A model generated the notes under the pieces. It saw nothing but the letters and a program-made list of their open reading frames with translations. It ran no database searches and was not told the origin of the DNA. Of a DNA stretch of 41,437 bases, positions 25,309 to 33,809 are shown piece by piece. The stretch's first letter is position 1, and each line of letters starts with the position of its first letter. This stretch comes from an uncultured Alphaproteobacteria bacterium. GTDB taxonomy: Bacteria > Pseudomonadota > Alphaproteobacteria > HIMB59 > GCA-002718135. The stretch covers positions 1 to 41,437 of the forward strand of contig CACEPG010000010.1 of NCBI GenBank assembly GCA_902561355.1. The letters are read 5' to 3'. A program made the position numbers and the translations under genes.

Positions 25309-26636
25309 TGTTCAAAAAAATACTTATCGCCAATAGAGGTGAAATAGCGCTTAGAGTATTAAGAGCTTGTAGAGAACTAGATATTAAAACTGTTGCAATC
25401 CACTCTGAAGCAGATGAAACAGCAATGCATGTAAGAATGGCTGATGAAAGTATATGTGTTGGGCCATCTTCAGCACAATCTAGTTATCTAAATATTCCTG
25501 CAATTATAACTGCAGCTACTATAACTGATGTTGATGCTATACATCCAGGATATGGATTTTTAAGTGAAAATAAAAGATTTGCTGAAATAACAGAAGAACA
25601 TAAGATTAAATTTATTGGGCCTAAATCCGAACATATTAAAATGATGGGTAACAAAATAGATGCCAAAAAAATAATGCATACAAATAATGTGCCTACAGTT
25701 CCGGGATTAAACCATTTAGACAATGATGATAAAGTTAATGATTTTATTAATAAAGTTGGTTTACCAATTATTGTTAAAGCTGCTAGTGGTGGTGGTGGAA
25801 AAGGAATGAGAATAGTAAACAAAAAAAGTGAATTAAAAAAATCTATAGAAGCTGCAAAAGTTGAAGCAAAAAAATCATTTAATGACGATGTTGTTTATTT
25901 AGAAAAATTTCTAACAAATCCTAAACATATTGAAATTCAGATTTTAGCAGATTCTTATGGAAATGTTGTAACCCTTGGTGAACGTGATTGTTCTATTCAA
26001 AGAAAACATCAAAAACTAATTGAAGAAAGTCCTAGTACAATCTTGTTAGATGAAGAAAGAGAAAAGATAAGCAATCTTTGTCGTAAAGCAGTTAACTCAA
26101 TTAATTATGAAGGTGTAGGTACATTAGAATTTTTATTTGAAGAAAATAAATTTTATTTTATGGAAATGAATACAAGATTACAGGTTGAACATCCAGTAAC
26201 CGAAATGGTAACAGGTATTGATTTAGTAAAACAACAAATTTTATCAGCTAGTGGAGAAAAACTAAAAATAAAACAAGAAGATATCAAAATAAAAGGTCAT
26301 GCTATTGAATGCAGAATTAATGCCGAACATCCAACAAGTTTTATACCTTCGCCTGGAAAGATAACTCAATATCATCAACCAGGAGGATTAGGTGTTAGAG
26401 TAGACTCTGCAGTATATCAAGGATATGTAATACCATCTCATTATGATAGCATGATAGGTAAATTGATTACTTACGCTGAAAATAGAAAAGAGTGCATTGA
26501 AAAAATGAAGAGGGCTCTAGAGGAATATGTAATTATGGGAATAAATACTAATATTCAACTTCATCAGAAACTAATTAAATCAAATGAATTTAATGAAGGA
26601 AAGTATGACATTAATTATATGTCAAAATATATTTAA
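25308..26636 (+). CDS. accC: biotin carboxylase subunit of acetyl-CoA carboxylase
   Basis: ATP-grasp enzyme that carboxylates biotin on AccB. The N-terminal FKKILIANRGEIALRV, the lid loop KAASGGGGKGMRIV, EIQILADSYGN, and E-M-N-T-R-L-Q-V-E-H-P-V-T-E with the catalytic Glu/Arg are all present, as is the C-terminal YDSMIGKLI. The 442-residue length is normal. It is the last gene of the rne operon. A perfect A/T palindrome (26644-26657) lies between it and the convergent DUF2155 gene and might weakly end both transcripts. In many alphaproteobacteria aat follows accC; it is absent here. Confidence 0.97.
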   Translation: MFKKILIANRGEIALRVLRACRELDIKTVAIHSEADETAMHVRMADESICVGPSSAQSSYLNIPAIITAATITDVDAIHPGYGFLSENKRFAEITEEHKIKFIGPKSEHIKMMGNKIDAKKIMHTNNVPTVPGLNHLDNDDKVNDFINKVGLPIIVKAASGGGGKGMRIVNKKSELKKSIEAAKVEAKKSFNDDVVYLEKFLTNPKHIEIQILADSYGNVVTLGERDCSIQRKHQKLIEESPSTILLDEEREKISNLCRKAVNSINYEGVGTLEFLFEENKFYFMEMNTRLQVEHPVTEMVTGIDLVKQQILSASGEKLKIKQEDIKIKGHAIECRINAEHPTSFIPSPGKITQYHQPGGLGVRVDSAVYQGYVIPSHYDSMIGKLITYAENRKECIEKMKRALEEYVIMGINTNIQLHQKLIKSNEFNEGKYDINYMSKYI

Positions 26637-26660
26637 TAAATATAAAAATTAATTTTTAAT

Positions 26661-27023
26661 TTAATTACAGTCAATTAACCATAAATCATAAACTGGATGC
26701 TCTAATGGAGAAATATCAGGTGAAGATGAAATCATCCATCCTTGATAAATAAATTCTTTTTCATTGTTTAATTTATCAATTATTTCTAAAAGCACATAAT
26801 TTTCAGGAATTTCATCTGGTGGAGAACTGTAGCAAGCATGTATATATACATCAAGAGAACCCCAAGAATTAGAGCTATTAACTCCTATATTTTTTTCGCT
26901 TACATTATTTGAAGTTTTATCAAGTAATTTTAATTTAGCAAAATTTTTTTGAATTGGATCTGCCAAAACTTGTGATGCAAATAAAAAAAATAATAAAATA
27001 AAATTATGGAGACCAAGACTCAT
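26661..27023 (-). CDS. DUF2155 domain-containing exported protein
   Basis: A short signal peptide (cleavage plausible after ASQVLA, about residue 21) precedes a conserved domain with WGSLDVYIHACYSSPPDEIPE, YQGWMISSSPDISPLEHPVYDLWLIDC. This is the DUF2155 pattern, found next to the NDUFA12-like gene in many alphaproteobacteria. Two cysteines, one in the HACY stretch and one at the C-terminus, could form a disulfide in the periplasm. The start lies 20 bases inside the NDUFA12 gene, so the two are expressed together. The function of the family is not established. Confidence 0.82.
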   Translation of the reverse strand: MSLGLHNFILLFFLFASQVLADPIQKNFAKLKLLDKTSNNVSEKNIGVNSSNSWGSLDVYIHACYSSPPDEIPENYVLLEIIDKLNNEKEFIYQGWMISSSPDISPLEHPVYDLWLIDCN

Positions 27024-27357
27024 AGTCTGCCTTTATTTCATCAGGATTGTAATTTTTTGATAATGGATGTGAAGATGGATAATATGCTTCTTTTGTTCCT
27101 GTCATATTTGGCTTATGTTCTTTTTGCCAGGAATATTTATGTTTATAATTTAATGGAGGTTTATCAATAGATTTATGTAACCAAGCATGCCAATGGGGAG
27201 GGATATTAGATGCTTCTACTTCTCCTTTAAATATGACCCATCTTTTTGTACTTTTTTCTGAAAAATTTAAAGAATTAGCATAGTACTTATTTCCAATTTC
27301 ATCTTTCCCAATATATTTACCAAAAAACCAAGTATAAAGTGTATTAGAAATACTCAT
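27004..27357 (-). CDS. NADH:ubiquinone oxidoreductase accessory subunit, NDUFA12 (B17.2) family
   Basis: The product has T-W-F-F-G-K-Y-I-G-K-D-E-I-G-N-K-Y-Y near the N-terminus, then KRWVIFKGEVEASNIPPHWHAWLH and HKPNMTGTKEAYYP, the hallmark pattern of the accessory complex I subunit shared by alphaproteobacteria and mitochondria. Length 117 fits. It helps assemble or stabilise complex I at the inner membrane, on the cytoplasmic side. The gene overlaps the DUF2155 gene and follows pyrC with a 20-base gap in the same direction. The presence of this family is one of the best arguments for an alphaproteobacterium. Confidence 0.93.
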   Translation of the reverse strand: MSISNTLYTWFFGKYIGKDEIGNKYYANSLNFSEKSTKRWVIFKGEVEASNIPPHWHAWLHKSIDKPPLNYKHKYSWQKEHKPNMTGTKEAYYPSSHPLSKNYNPDEIKADYESWSP

Positions 27358-27376
27358 TTTATCCCTATACTTTTAA

Positions 27377-28411
27377 TTATAAAAGTTTCCAATTAATTTT
27401 TTTGTTTCCAAAAAAATTTTTAATTTTAATTGATTTTTCTTCTGTAAATTCAGGCGGGTACCATGAATTTTTTTCTAAAGTGATTATTCTTTCATTTTTT
27501 GGCAAATTATAAAAATTTGGACCATTGATTGATGCAAATTGTTCAAGAGTGTTTAATGAATCTTCTTCATCAAATATTTCAGTATATAACTCTAAAGAAC
27601 AAACTGCAGAAAAAATGCCTGCTTTAGTATTAAGGTTTTCAGACTTTTCACGTACATGATGTGGGGCAGAATCTGTACCTATAAAAAATTTTGTATTATT
27701 TATACAAGCTGCATTTCTTAATGCTAACAAATCTTTTTCATCCTTAACAACAGGCATACAGAAATGATGTGGATTTATAGAATTGTCAAAAAATACATCT
27801 TTTTTTGTTAATAACATATGATGAGGCGTAATTGTTCCTGCAATATTTTTATTTGATTTAATGTATTCAACTCCGTACGCTGTTGAAACATGTTCCAAAA
27901 CTATTTTTAAATTTTGAAAATTTTTTCTTATTATCTGTAAATCTTCATCAATATAATATTTTTCTCTATCAAAAATATTAATATCCTCACTAACTTTTTC
28001 ACCATGAATCAATAACATCTTATCTTCTTTTTCTAGTATTTCAAAAACTTTGAATATTTTTTTTATATCTGAAACTCCTAATGATGAATTTGTTGTAGAA
28101 TTAACTGGATATAATTTGCCTCCAATAAATAAATTTTGTTTTAATGCATTTGAAAAATCATGGAGATCTAAATTATCTGTAATATAGCAGGGGATTAAAG
28201 CTTCAAAATTTTTGTGATTTGAATTTTTTTCTATTATCGATTTATAATTTTTTGCCTGATTAGAGGTGGTTATCGGTATTGTCGTATTTGGCATTGCAAT
28301 ACATCTTCTGTTTATTCGAGATGAATGCTTTGTAATAACACTTAACATTTCATCTTCTCTAAAATGTACATGCCAGTCATCTGGCTGTCTAATTGATAGT
28401 TTTTTAATCAT
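27377..28411 (-). CDS. pyrC: dihydroorotase, class II PyrC
   Basis: Third step of pyrimidine synthesis, cyclising carbamoyl aspartate to dihydroorotate with two metals. Seen: metal ligands D-W-H-V-H-F-R-E (residues about 11-18), M-P-N-T-T, the carboxylated lysine in FIGGKLYPVNST, H-G-E and E-H-V-S-T, and G-T-D-S-A-P-H near the C-terminal side. The 344 residues and this motif set match the E. coli-type single-domain enzyme rather than the long class I form. Its start overlaps the end of the upstream glycosyltransferase by eight bases. Confidence 0.95.
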   Translation of the reverse strand: MIKKLSIRQPDDWHVHFREDEMLSVITKHSSRINRRCIAMPNTTIPITTSNQAKNYKSIIEKNSNHKNFEALIPCYITDNLDLHDFSNALKQNLFIGGKLYPVNSTTNSSLGVSDIKKIFKVFEILEKEDKMLLIHGEKVSEDINIFDREKYYIDEDLQIIRKNFQNLKIVLEHVSTAYGVEYIKSNKNIAGTITPHHMLLTKKDVFFDNSINPHHFCMPVVKDEKDLLALRNAACINNTKFFIGTDSAPHHVREKSENLNTKAGIFSAVCSLELYTEIFDEEDSLNTLEQFASINGPNFYNLPKNERIITLEKNSWYPPEFTEEKSIKIKNFFGNKKINWKLL

Positions 28412-29327
28412 AAAATTTTATTTCTTCTATTATTTTAGAAACTTTTGAAGGAAGAATTGAATTCATATAAGATATATTTGGATTGATTTTTATTGATTGA
28501 AAATGCTCGTAACTTTCATCTGTTCTCAAAACTATATTATTATTTCCATAAGGACCATATACTTTATCATTAGTTGGACCAAACAAAGCTATAGTTTTTA
28601 AATTACTTGCTACAGATAAATGCATTAAACCAGAGTCATTACCAATAAATAAATTGCTTTTTTTCATATAAGCTGAAGTTAAAGTAAGATTAAAACCAAA
28701 AAGATCAATGATATTCTCTTTATTGATACCACTTGTAAGTTTATTAAAACAATGTTTTTTTTCAAATTCTGAACCAACAATTATAAATTTAATATTTTGA
28801 TTATTACTATGAATTAGTTTCATTAATTTATTATAATTTTCAATTGACCACAACTTTGGTTTCCAATTTCCACCTGGGAAAATTACTATGTATTTATAAT
28901 TTTTTGATAAAACCTTTTTTACTTCATAATCTTCTTCTTCACTAGTTTTTATATTTAATGATGAACAATCAAATCCAAATGATTTGGAAAGCTGATCAAC
29001 ATGATGAATATTTTTTGTTTTTGAAAATACATATTTTTTATTTTTTTGAAGAAAAAAAGATAAAAGAGATGATCTTAAATCAATAACTATATCCCATTTT
29101 GAATTAGATGTTTTCCTTAAAACTTTTACCCAGTGCAAATTATATTTCTGTTTATTAATTGTAATTATTTTATCTATATTATTATAATTTTTTAAGATTG
29201 GCTTTGCTGTTGGACCAATTACAAATGTAAATTTCGCGTTTTGATATTTATTAGCTAAATTATTAAATACGCCTGTAGATAGGATAGTATCCCCAATTAA
29301 GTTTGAACAAATAATTAATATTTTCAC
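28404..29327 (-). CDS. family 9 glycosyltransferase (heptosyltransferase-like)
   Basis: GT-B enzyme of the ADP-heptose:LPS heptosyltransferase family. Seen: IICSNLIGDTILSTGVFNNL at the N-terminus, IVIDLRSS, the phosphate-binding VIFPGGNWKPKLWS, and the donor-site G-N-D-S-G-L-M-H-L-S followed by ALFGPTNDKVYGP. The 307 residues are at the short end for the family. It probably adds a sugar to the LPS core at the inner face of the membrane, but the sugar and acceptor cannot be told. It overlaps pyrC by eight bases and is divergent from ygfZ. Confidence 0.85.
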   Translation of the reverse strand: MKILIICSNLIGDTILSTGVFNNLANKYQNAKFTFVIGPTAKPILKNYNNIDKIITINKQKYNLHWVKVLRKTSNSKWDIVIDLRSSLLSFFLQKNKKYVFSKTKNIHHVDQLSKSFGFDCSSLNIKTSEEEDYEVKKVLSKNYKYIVIFPGGNWKPKLWSIENYNKLMKLIHSNNQNIKFIIVGSEFEKKHCFNKLTSGINKENIIDLFGFNLTLTSAYMKKSNLFIGNDSGLMHLSVASNLKTIALFGPTNDKVYGPYGNNNIVLRTDESYEHFQSIKINPNISYMNSILPSKVSKIIEEIKFYD

Positions 29328-29377
29328 AGGAAAGTCATTACAAAAATAAAAATAAAGAATATATATTTAATATAAAT

Positions 29378-30199
29378 ATGACAACAGCATACTTTTATAA
29401 AAATACTAACTCTAGATTTTTAGCAATCTCAGGAAGAGATGCACTAGCTTTTATTCAAAATCTTGTTACAAATGATGTTAATTTATGTACTGAAAACAAA
29501 TATATTTATAGCTGCCTCCTAACACCACAAGGTAAGTTTTTTGCAGATTTCTTCATATTTAAGAACAGTGAAGATTATTATATGGAAGTTCACAAAAAAT
29601 TTTATGAAGATTTAATTTATAAATTAGAAATGTATAAATTAAGATCTGAAGTTAATATAATTCCTAATAAAAACTTATATTCATATGTTTATTTTGGTGA
29701 TCTAGCAATTAATAATGTATTAATCAAATCTAATGATCCAAGAAACTTAAAACTAGGAAAAAAAATAATATCTAAAAATAAAATTAATACAAATATAAAG
29801 CAGATTTATGAAAATGAATATCATGAGATTCATATAAAAAATAACATTCCTTATTCTCCATTTGATCTTGATCAAAATAAATCATTATTATTAGAAAATA
29901 ATTTCGATAATATTAATGCAATATCTTGGGCAAAAGGTTGCTATGTTGGACAAGAGATTACAGCAAGAATGAAATATAGAGCTTTATTAAAAAAAAGAAT
30001 TTATCCTTTGGTATTAATAAAGGGTTTGCCTAAAAATAAACAATCTATTTGTGAAAATGAAATAGAGTTAGGAAAAATTATTAGTATGGAAAATAATTCT
30101 ATACTAGCAATGTTGAAAATAGAATTAGCTGAAAGCAAAATAAAGTCACAAAAAAAAATAAAAACTAATGATGGATTAGTTTTAGATTTTATTAATTAA
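29378..30199 (+). CDS. ygfZ: folate-binding protein YgfZ/CAF17 family
   Basis: GcvT-like tetrahydrofolate-binding protein that supports repair or maturation of some Fe-S enzymes. The signature K-G-C-Y-V-G-Q-E lies near residue 186, with the cysteine needed for function, and the N-terminal FLAISGRDALAFIQNLVTNDV is typical. Length 273 is normal for the alphaproteobacterial form. It complements the suf operon in the same window, though it is encoded 16 kb away. The last eight bases overlap the 3' end of the convergent MFS gene. Confidence 0.9.
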   Translation: MTTAYFYKNTNSRFLAISGRDALAFIQNLVTNDVNLCTENKYIYSCLLTPQGKFFADFFIFKNSEDYYMEVHKKFYEDLIYKLEMYKLRSEVNIIPNKNLYSYVYFGDLAINNVLIKSNDPRNLKLGKKIISKNKINTNIKQIYENEYHEIHIKNNIPYSPFDLDQNKSLLLENNFDNINAISWAKGCYVGQEITARMKYRALLKKRIYPLVLIKGLPKNKQSICENEIELGKIISMENNSILAMLKIELAESKIKSQKKIKTNDGLVLDFIN

Positions 30200-31334
30200 A
30201 GTGTTTTTTTGAAAAAAAAATAATTGGCAAAATAAATAAAAATATAATTAGAATAGGAAAAAATATAGAATTTACTCCATAACTATTTGCTATTATTCCT
30301 AATGTAGCTGGAGCTCCCATAAATGTGCCATAAACTGCTATTGACACAATAGCAATAGCTGACCCGCTATCTATTCCATCTACTTTTCCAGCTAAACTAT
30401 AAGCTATTGGAACAATTGCTGAACCTCCTATTCCAAGTAAAGCAAAACCACAAATTGCTGCAAAAACACTGTTATAAGTAAATAATATATAGAGACTTAA
30501 AATCGAAGTTAAAAAAAGTATAATTAGAAGATTATAAACACCTATCCTATCTCTTATCCAATCACCACTCAACCTTCCTATAACCATAAAAATATTAAAA
30601 CTCACTGTTGCTAGACCAATTTGAAACCCATCTACTTTAATAAAATCTCTCATATAAAGAGCTCCCCATGAGTCAACACTTCCTTCTGTTAAAGCATTTA
30701 CCATAGCAATTAATGCCAGTACAAAAATAATAAATGGCCATATAAAAAAAATACTCTGTTTATTATTATTAGTATTTTCAATTTGATCTTCTTCAAGTCT
30801 TAGAACAATAAAAATATTGATTGGTAATAATATAATTACATAAACTAAAACATTTTTTAAAAGACTTATATTCCACTCTAAAAAAAAACTAGTAGCTATT
30901 GATCCAGACAATACTCCCAAGCTCCAAAAAGCATGAAAAACTGACATCATTGATTTTTTTTCTCTTTTTTCAAGATTAGATGCATACAAATTACAGCTAA
31001 TTTCAAAACTGCCGTAACAAAGACCAAAGATAAATGAAAAAATCATAAAGGCTTCTAAAGAAGGTATAAAAGGTGTTGGTAACCAAAGCAAAGCTTGAAT
31101 TATGCTTGTAAATAGCAAAACTGTTCTACAAGAACTCATTTTGATTATCTTATTAGCAAAAATCATTGCAATAATTGAGCCAATTGCAAATGTTGCCATT
31201 ACTAACCCAATACCAAAATAATCAGTATTAATTTGATCTTTAATTGTAGGTATTCTAATAGTCCAAAGGCCTACAAAGAAAGCCATAATAAAAAATAATA
31301 ATCTTATAGCTATTATGTCATTTATAATTTTCAT
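30192..31334 (-). CDS. MFS transporter, YbjJ-like
   Basis: Twelve hydrophobic segments are expected from the 380-residue sequence. It opens with LLFFIMAFFVGLWTIRIPTIKDQ, in which a hydrophobic helix is followed by R-I-P-x-I-K-D, the pattern of the YbjJ-type major facilitator proteins, and continues with conserved Gly-rich helices (GFALLGIGGSAIVPIAYSLA). No substrate can be inferred from sequence or context. It follows glyS with a 16-base gap in the same direction and so may be co-transcribed. Convergent with ygfZ. Confidence 0.82.
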   Translation of the reverse strand: MKIINDIIAIRLLFFIMAFFVGLWTIRIPTIKDQINTDYFGIGLVMATFAIGSIIAMIFANKIIKMSSCRTVLLFTSIIQALLWLPTPFIPSLEAFMIFSFIFGLCYGSFEISCNLYASNLEKREKKSMMSVFHAFWSLGVLSGSIATSFFLEWNISLLKNVLVYVIILLPINIFIVLRLEEDQIENTNNNKQSIFFIWPFIIFVLALIAMVNALTEGSVDSWGALYMRDFIKVDGFQIGLATVSFNIFMVIGRLSGDWIRDRIGVYNLLIILFLTSILSLYILFTYNSVFAAICGFALLGIGGSAIVPIAYSLAGKVDGIDSGSAIAIVSIAVYGTFMGAPATLGIIANSYGVNSIFFPILIIFLFILPIIFFSKKHFN

Positions 31335-31350
31335 ACTTTCAGAGATTTAT

Positions 31351-32709
31351 TTAATGAAAGTATTTTTGATAAAATTGATTAAGATCTTTTGATGATACTC
31401 TTTCTTGACTCATTGAGTCACGATCTCTAACAGTTACTGAATCATCTTCTAGCGTTTCAAAATCTACAGTAATACAAATTGGAGTTCCAATTTCATCATG
31501 ACGTCTGTAATTTTTTCCAATATTTCCAGAATTTTCTAAAATCACTCTTCCCATTCCAAGATTTTGTAATTCATTTTTAATAGCTTTTGCTTTCGCAACA
31601 ATTTCTTCATTATTTTTTTTCAAGGGAATAACTGCTGCTTTAATAGGTGATAGATGTGGTTTTAATTTCAACACTGTTCTAGCATTTCCATTTTCTATAG
31701 TTTCTATTGTATAAGCTTCATTGAGGATAGCAAGTAACCCTCTATCAACTCCAGCTGAAGGTTCGATTACATATGGAATATAAGAGGTTTTTTCATCTAA
31801 ATTTTGTACCCCTAATTTTGTTGTAGAATATTCATTTTTTTTAACATCTGAACTAATGTTATAATCTTTTTGATTTTTAGTATGTGAACCTAAATCAAAA
31901 TCAGTTCTATTTGCAATTCCTTCAAGCTCCTCTTTGCCGTGTGGAAATTTATACATAATATCTACAGTTGCTTTTGAATAATGTGATAATTCACTCTTTT
32001 CTACTTCTATAGGATGTAAATTTTTTTTACTTATACCTTGCGTTTCCCACCATTCAATTCTTTTATCTACCCAATATTTATGCCATTCATCATCAGATCC
32101 TGGTTTAACAAAAAATTCTAATTCCATTTGTTCAAATTCCCTAACTCTAAAAATAAAATTTCTTGGGGTAATTTCATTTCTGAATGCTTTACCAATTTGA
32201 GCAATACCAAATGGAAGTACTCTGCTCGTTGAATCAGTAATATTCTTAAAGTTAGTAAAAATTTGCTGACATGTCTCTGGTCTTAAATAAGCAAAAGAAG
32301 AACCATCATCAACAGGTCCAATCGCTGTTTTGAACATTAGGTTAAATGGTCTAGGCTCTGTCAGATCTTTTGATTTACAATAAGGACATTCACTGTTTAC
32401 TATTTGATCAGCTCTAAACCTAGCTTTACAAATCTTGCAATCGACTAATGGATCAGAAAATGTATCTTCATGACCTGATTGTTGCCATACGACAGGGGCA
32501 CTTAAAATTGATGCATCCAAGCCTTCAATATCATCTCGTTCGTAGACCATAGACTTCCACCATGCTTGTTTTAAATTATTTTTTAATTCAACACCCATTG
32601 GTCCATAATCATACAAGCCCTTAATGCCACCATAGATATCATTAGATTGAAAAATAAATCCTCTTCTTTTGCATAAAGAGACTAATTCCTCAATTGAACT
32701 CGCAGTCAT
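31351..32709 (-). CDS. glyS: glycyl-tRNA synthetase, single-chain alpha2 type
   Basis: Charges tRNA-Gly as a homodimer. The N-terminal [27 protein letters not shown], the two CxxC pairs (CKIC and CPYC), class II motif 2 ([19 protein letters not shown]), and motif 3 in [11 protein letters not shown] are all seen, and the C-terminal anticodon-binding domain follows. This is the alpha2 enzyme of Gram-positives, archaea and eukaryotes, unrelated to the alpha2beta2 GlyQ/GlyS enzyme usual in alphaproteobacteria. The 452 residues are complete. Its ATG follows the stop of a 53-residue membrane protein gene directly. The S49 peptidase neighbourhood is where glyQ/glyS often sit in relatives, so displacement at the locus is suspected. 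Confidence 0.95.
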   Translation of the reverse strand: MTASSIEELVSLCKRRGFIFQSNDIYGGIKGLYDYGPMGVELKNNLKQAWWKSMVYERDDIEGLDASILSAPVVWQQSGHEDTFSDPLVDCKICKARFRADQIVNSECPYCKSKDLTEPRPFNLMFKTAIGPVDDGSSFAYLRPETCQQIFTNFKNITDSTSRVLPFGIAQIGKAFRNEITPRNFIFRVREFEQMELEFFVKPGSDDEWHKYWVDKRIEWWETQGISKKNLHPIEVEKSELSHYSKATVDIMYKFPHGKEELEGIANRTDFDLGSHTKNQKDYNISSDVKKNEYSTTKLGVQNLDEKTSYIPYVIEPSAGVDRGLLAILNEAYTIETIENGNARTVLKLKPHLSPIKAAVIPLKKNNEEIVAKAKAIKNELQNLGMGRVILENSGNIGKNYRRHDEIGTPICITVDFETLEDDSVTVRDRDSMSQERVSSKDLNQFYQKYFH

Positions 32710-32871
32710 TTATTCCTTTGGTTTATATTCTTTTGTTTTTGGGTCTTTTTCTAAATCAATAGTTGTTTCGTTTTGATTTTTTGTACTAGTTTTAATATTG
32801 TTTCTTCCTGCAAAAATTTTGAACATTAAAAGAATAAATAATATTAACCCAATTAAAACAACAATCTTCAT
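32710..32871 (-). CDS. small membrane protein, 53 residues, function unknown
   Basis: The ATG at 32871 overlaps the S49 peptidase stop as TAATG, and the stop lies directly before the glyS ATG (TAA then ATG), so the ORF exactly fills the space between two real genes. The product starts with one hydrophobic helix (MKIVVLIGLILFILLMF), then GRNN and a polar tail rich in Lys, Thr and Glu ending EYKPKE. The expected topology is a single-span membrane anchor with a short soluble tail. Small single-span proteins are common at this position in alphaproteobacterial glyQS loci, which supports a real gene; I know no function. Confidence 0.7.
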   Translation of the reverse strand: MKIVVLIGLILFILLMFKIFAGRNNIKTSTKNQNETTIDLEKDPKTKEYKPKE

Positions 32872-33695
32872 TATAAACCATATCTAGACCACATTATCAT
32901 TTCTTCGAGTCTGTTAAAAATATCATTATTATTTATAGAAGAAGAAAGGCGTTTTTGTAAAAAAGATTTTTTTTGCTCTATAATTTTAGTTTTAGCCTTT
33001 TTACCAAATTTTTCTTTAATAATTTGATTAATCGAACCCACGCCATCAGCTAATCCTAGCTCAACACCCTTTTTTCCTACCCAAAATAAACCAGAGAATA
33101 CTTCATCTTCATTAGCTCTCGAGAGCTTTGTCCCTCTTCTTTTTTTGACATAATCAATAAAATTTTCATGAATCTGCTCTTGAATTATTTTTAGTCTATC
33201 GATATCTTCTTTTTTTTCTTCCTTAAATGGGTCCAAAAAACTTTTACTTTTTCCAGATGTATAAACCCTTCTTTCAACACCAATTTTTTTTATAAGGTCA
33301 ACAAAACCAAAGCCAGGAGAAATAACTCCTATTGATCCTACAATAGAGTTTAAATCTAAATAAATCTCATCTGCTGCACAGGCTAACCAATATCCGCCAG
33401 ATGCCGCAACATCCTCAACAAAGGCATAAACTTTTTTATTTTTATCTTTTGATAAATTAATAATTTTTTCTGCAATTAAAGAAGATTGTGTGGGAGAGCC
33501 TCCCGGAGAATTAATTATTAAAGCAACTGCTGGTGCTTTTTTATCTGAAAATAACTTGTCAATTAACTTTTCAATACCTGTAATTGTTAATCCAGATCTT
33601 GCTATACCAGCCTGTCCAATAACACCTGACAATCTTAAAGTTGGTATAATTATATCTTTTGAAAAAAATCTCTTAAACACAGGACTTAATAACAA
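32871..33695 (-). CDS. S49 family signal peptide peptidase-like serine protease (SohB/SppA type)
   Basis: Serine-lysine protease of the ClpP-like fold. Seen: IINSPGGSPTQS, the nucleophile serine in DVAASGGYWLACAADEIY (about residue 99), SIVGSIGVISPGFGF, and the general-base lysine in VYTSGKSKSFLDPF (about 148). With 274 residues it is the short form. No clear signal peptide is seen; the N-terminus has a modest hydrophobic stretch only. Such proteins cut membrane-embedded signal peptides or misfolded membrane proteins, but the substrate is unknown here. It is first in a run with the 53-residue protein, glyS and the MFS gene, and divergent from the polyprenyl synthase. Confidence 0.88.
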   Translation of the reverse strand: MLLSPVFKRFFSKDIIIPTLRLSGVIGQAGIARSGLTITGIEKLIDKLFSDKKAPAVALIINSPGGSPTQSSLIAEKIINLSKDKNKKVYAFVEDVAASGGYWLACAADEIYLDLNSIVGSIGVISPGFGFVDLIKKIGVERRVYTSGKSKSFLDPFKEEKKEDIDRLKIIQEQIHENFIDYVKKRRGTKLSRANEDEVFSGLFWVGKKGVELGLADGVGSINQIIKEKFGKKAKTKIIEQKKSFLQKRLSSSINNNDIFNRLEEMIMWSRYGL

Positions 33696-33809
33696 ATGTT
33701 AATCTTTACTTAAAGGTTAAAAGTGTTCAATTAATTGAATTTTACTTAAAAAAGTTTATCAAACTTACAATTATCTATTAATTAAATAAAATTGATCTAT
33801 ATATTTAAT

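Noticed and set aside
25484..25822. Open frame antisense to accC (112 codons)
   Set aside because: Overlaps the highly conserved biotin carboxylase core; hydrophobic composition follows from the complementary codons.
26644..26657. AAAAATTAATTTTT as a bidirectional terminator between accC and the DUF2155 gene
   Set aside because: A pure A/T palindrome without a real loop is expected by chance in DNA of this composition; not listed as a terminator.
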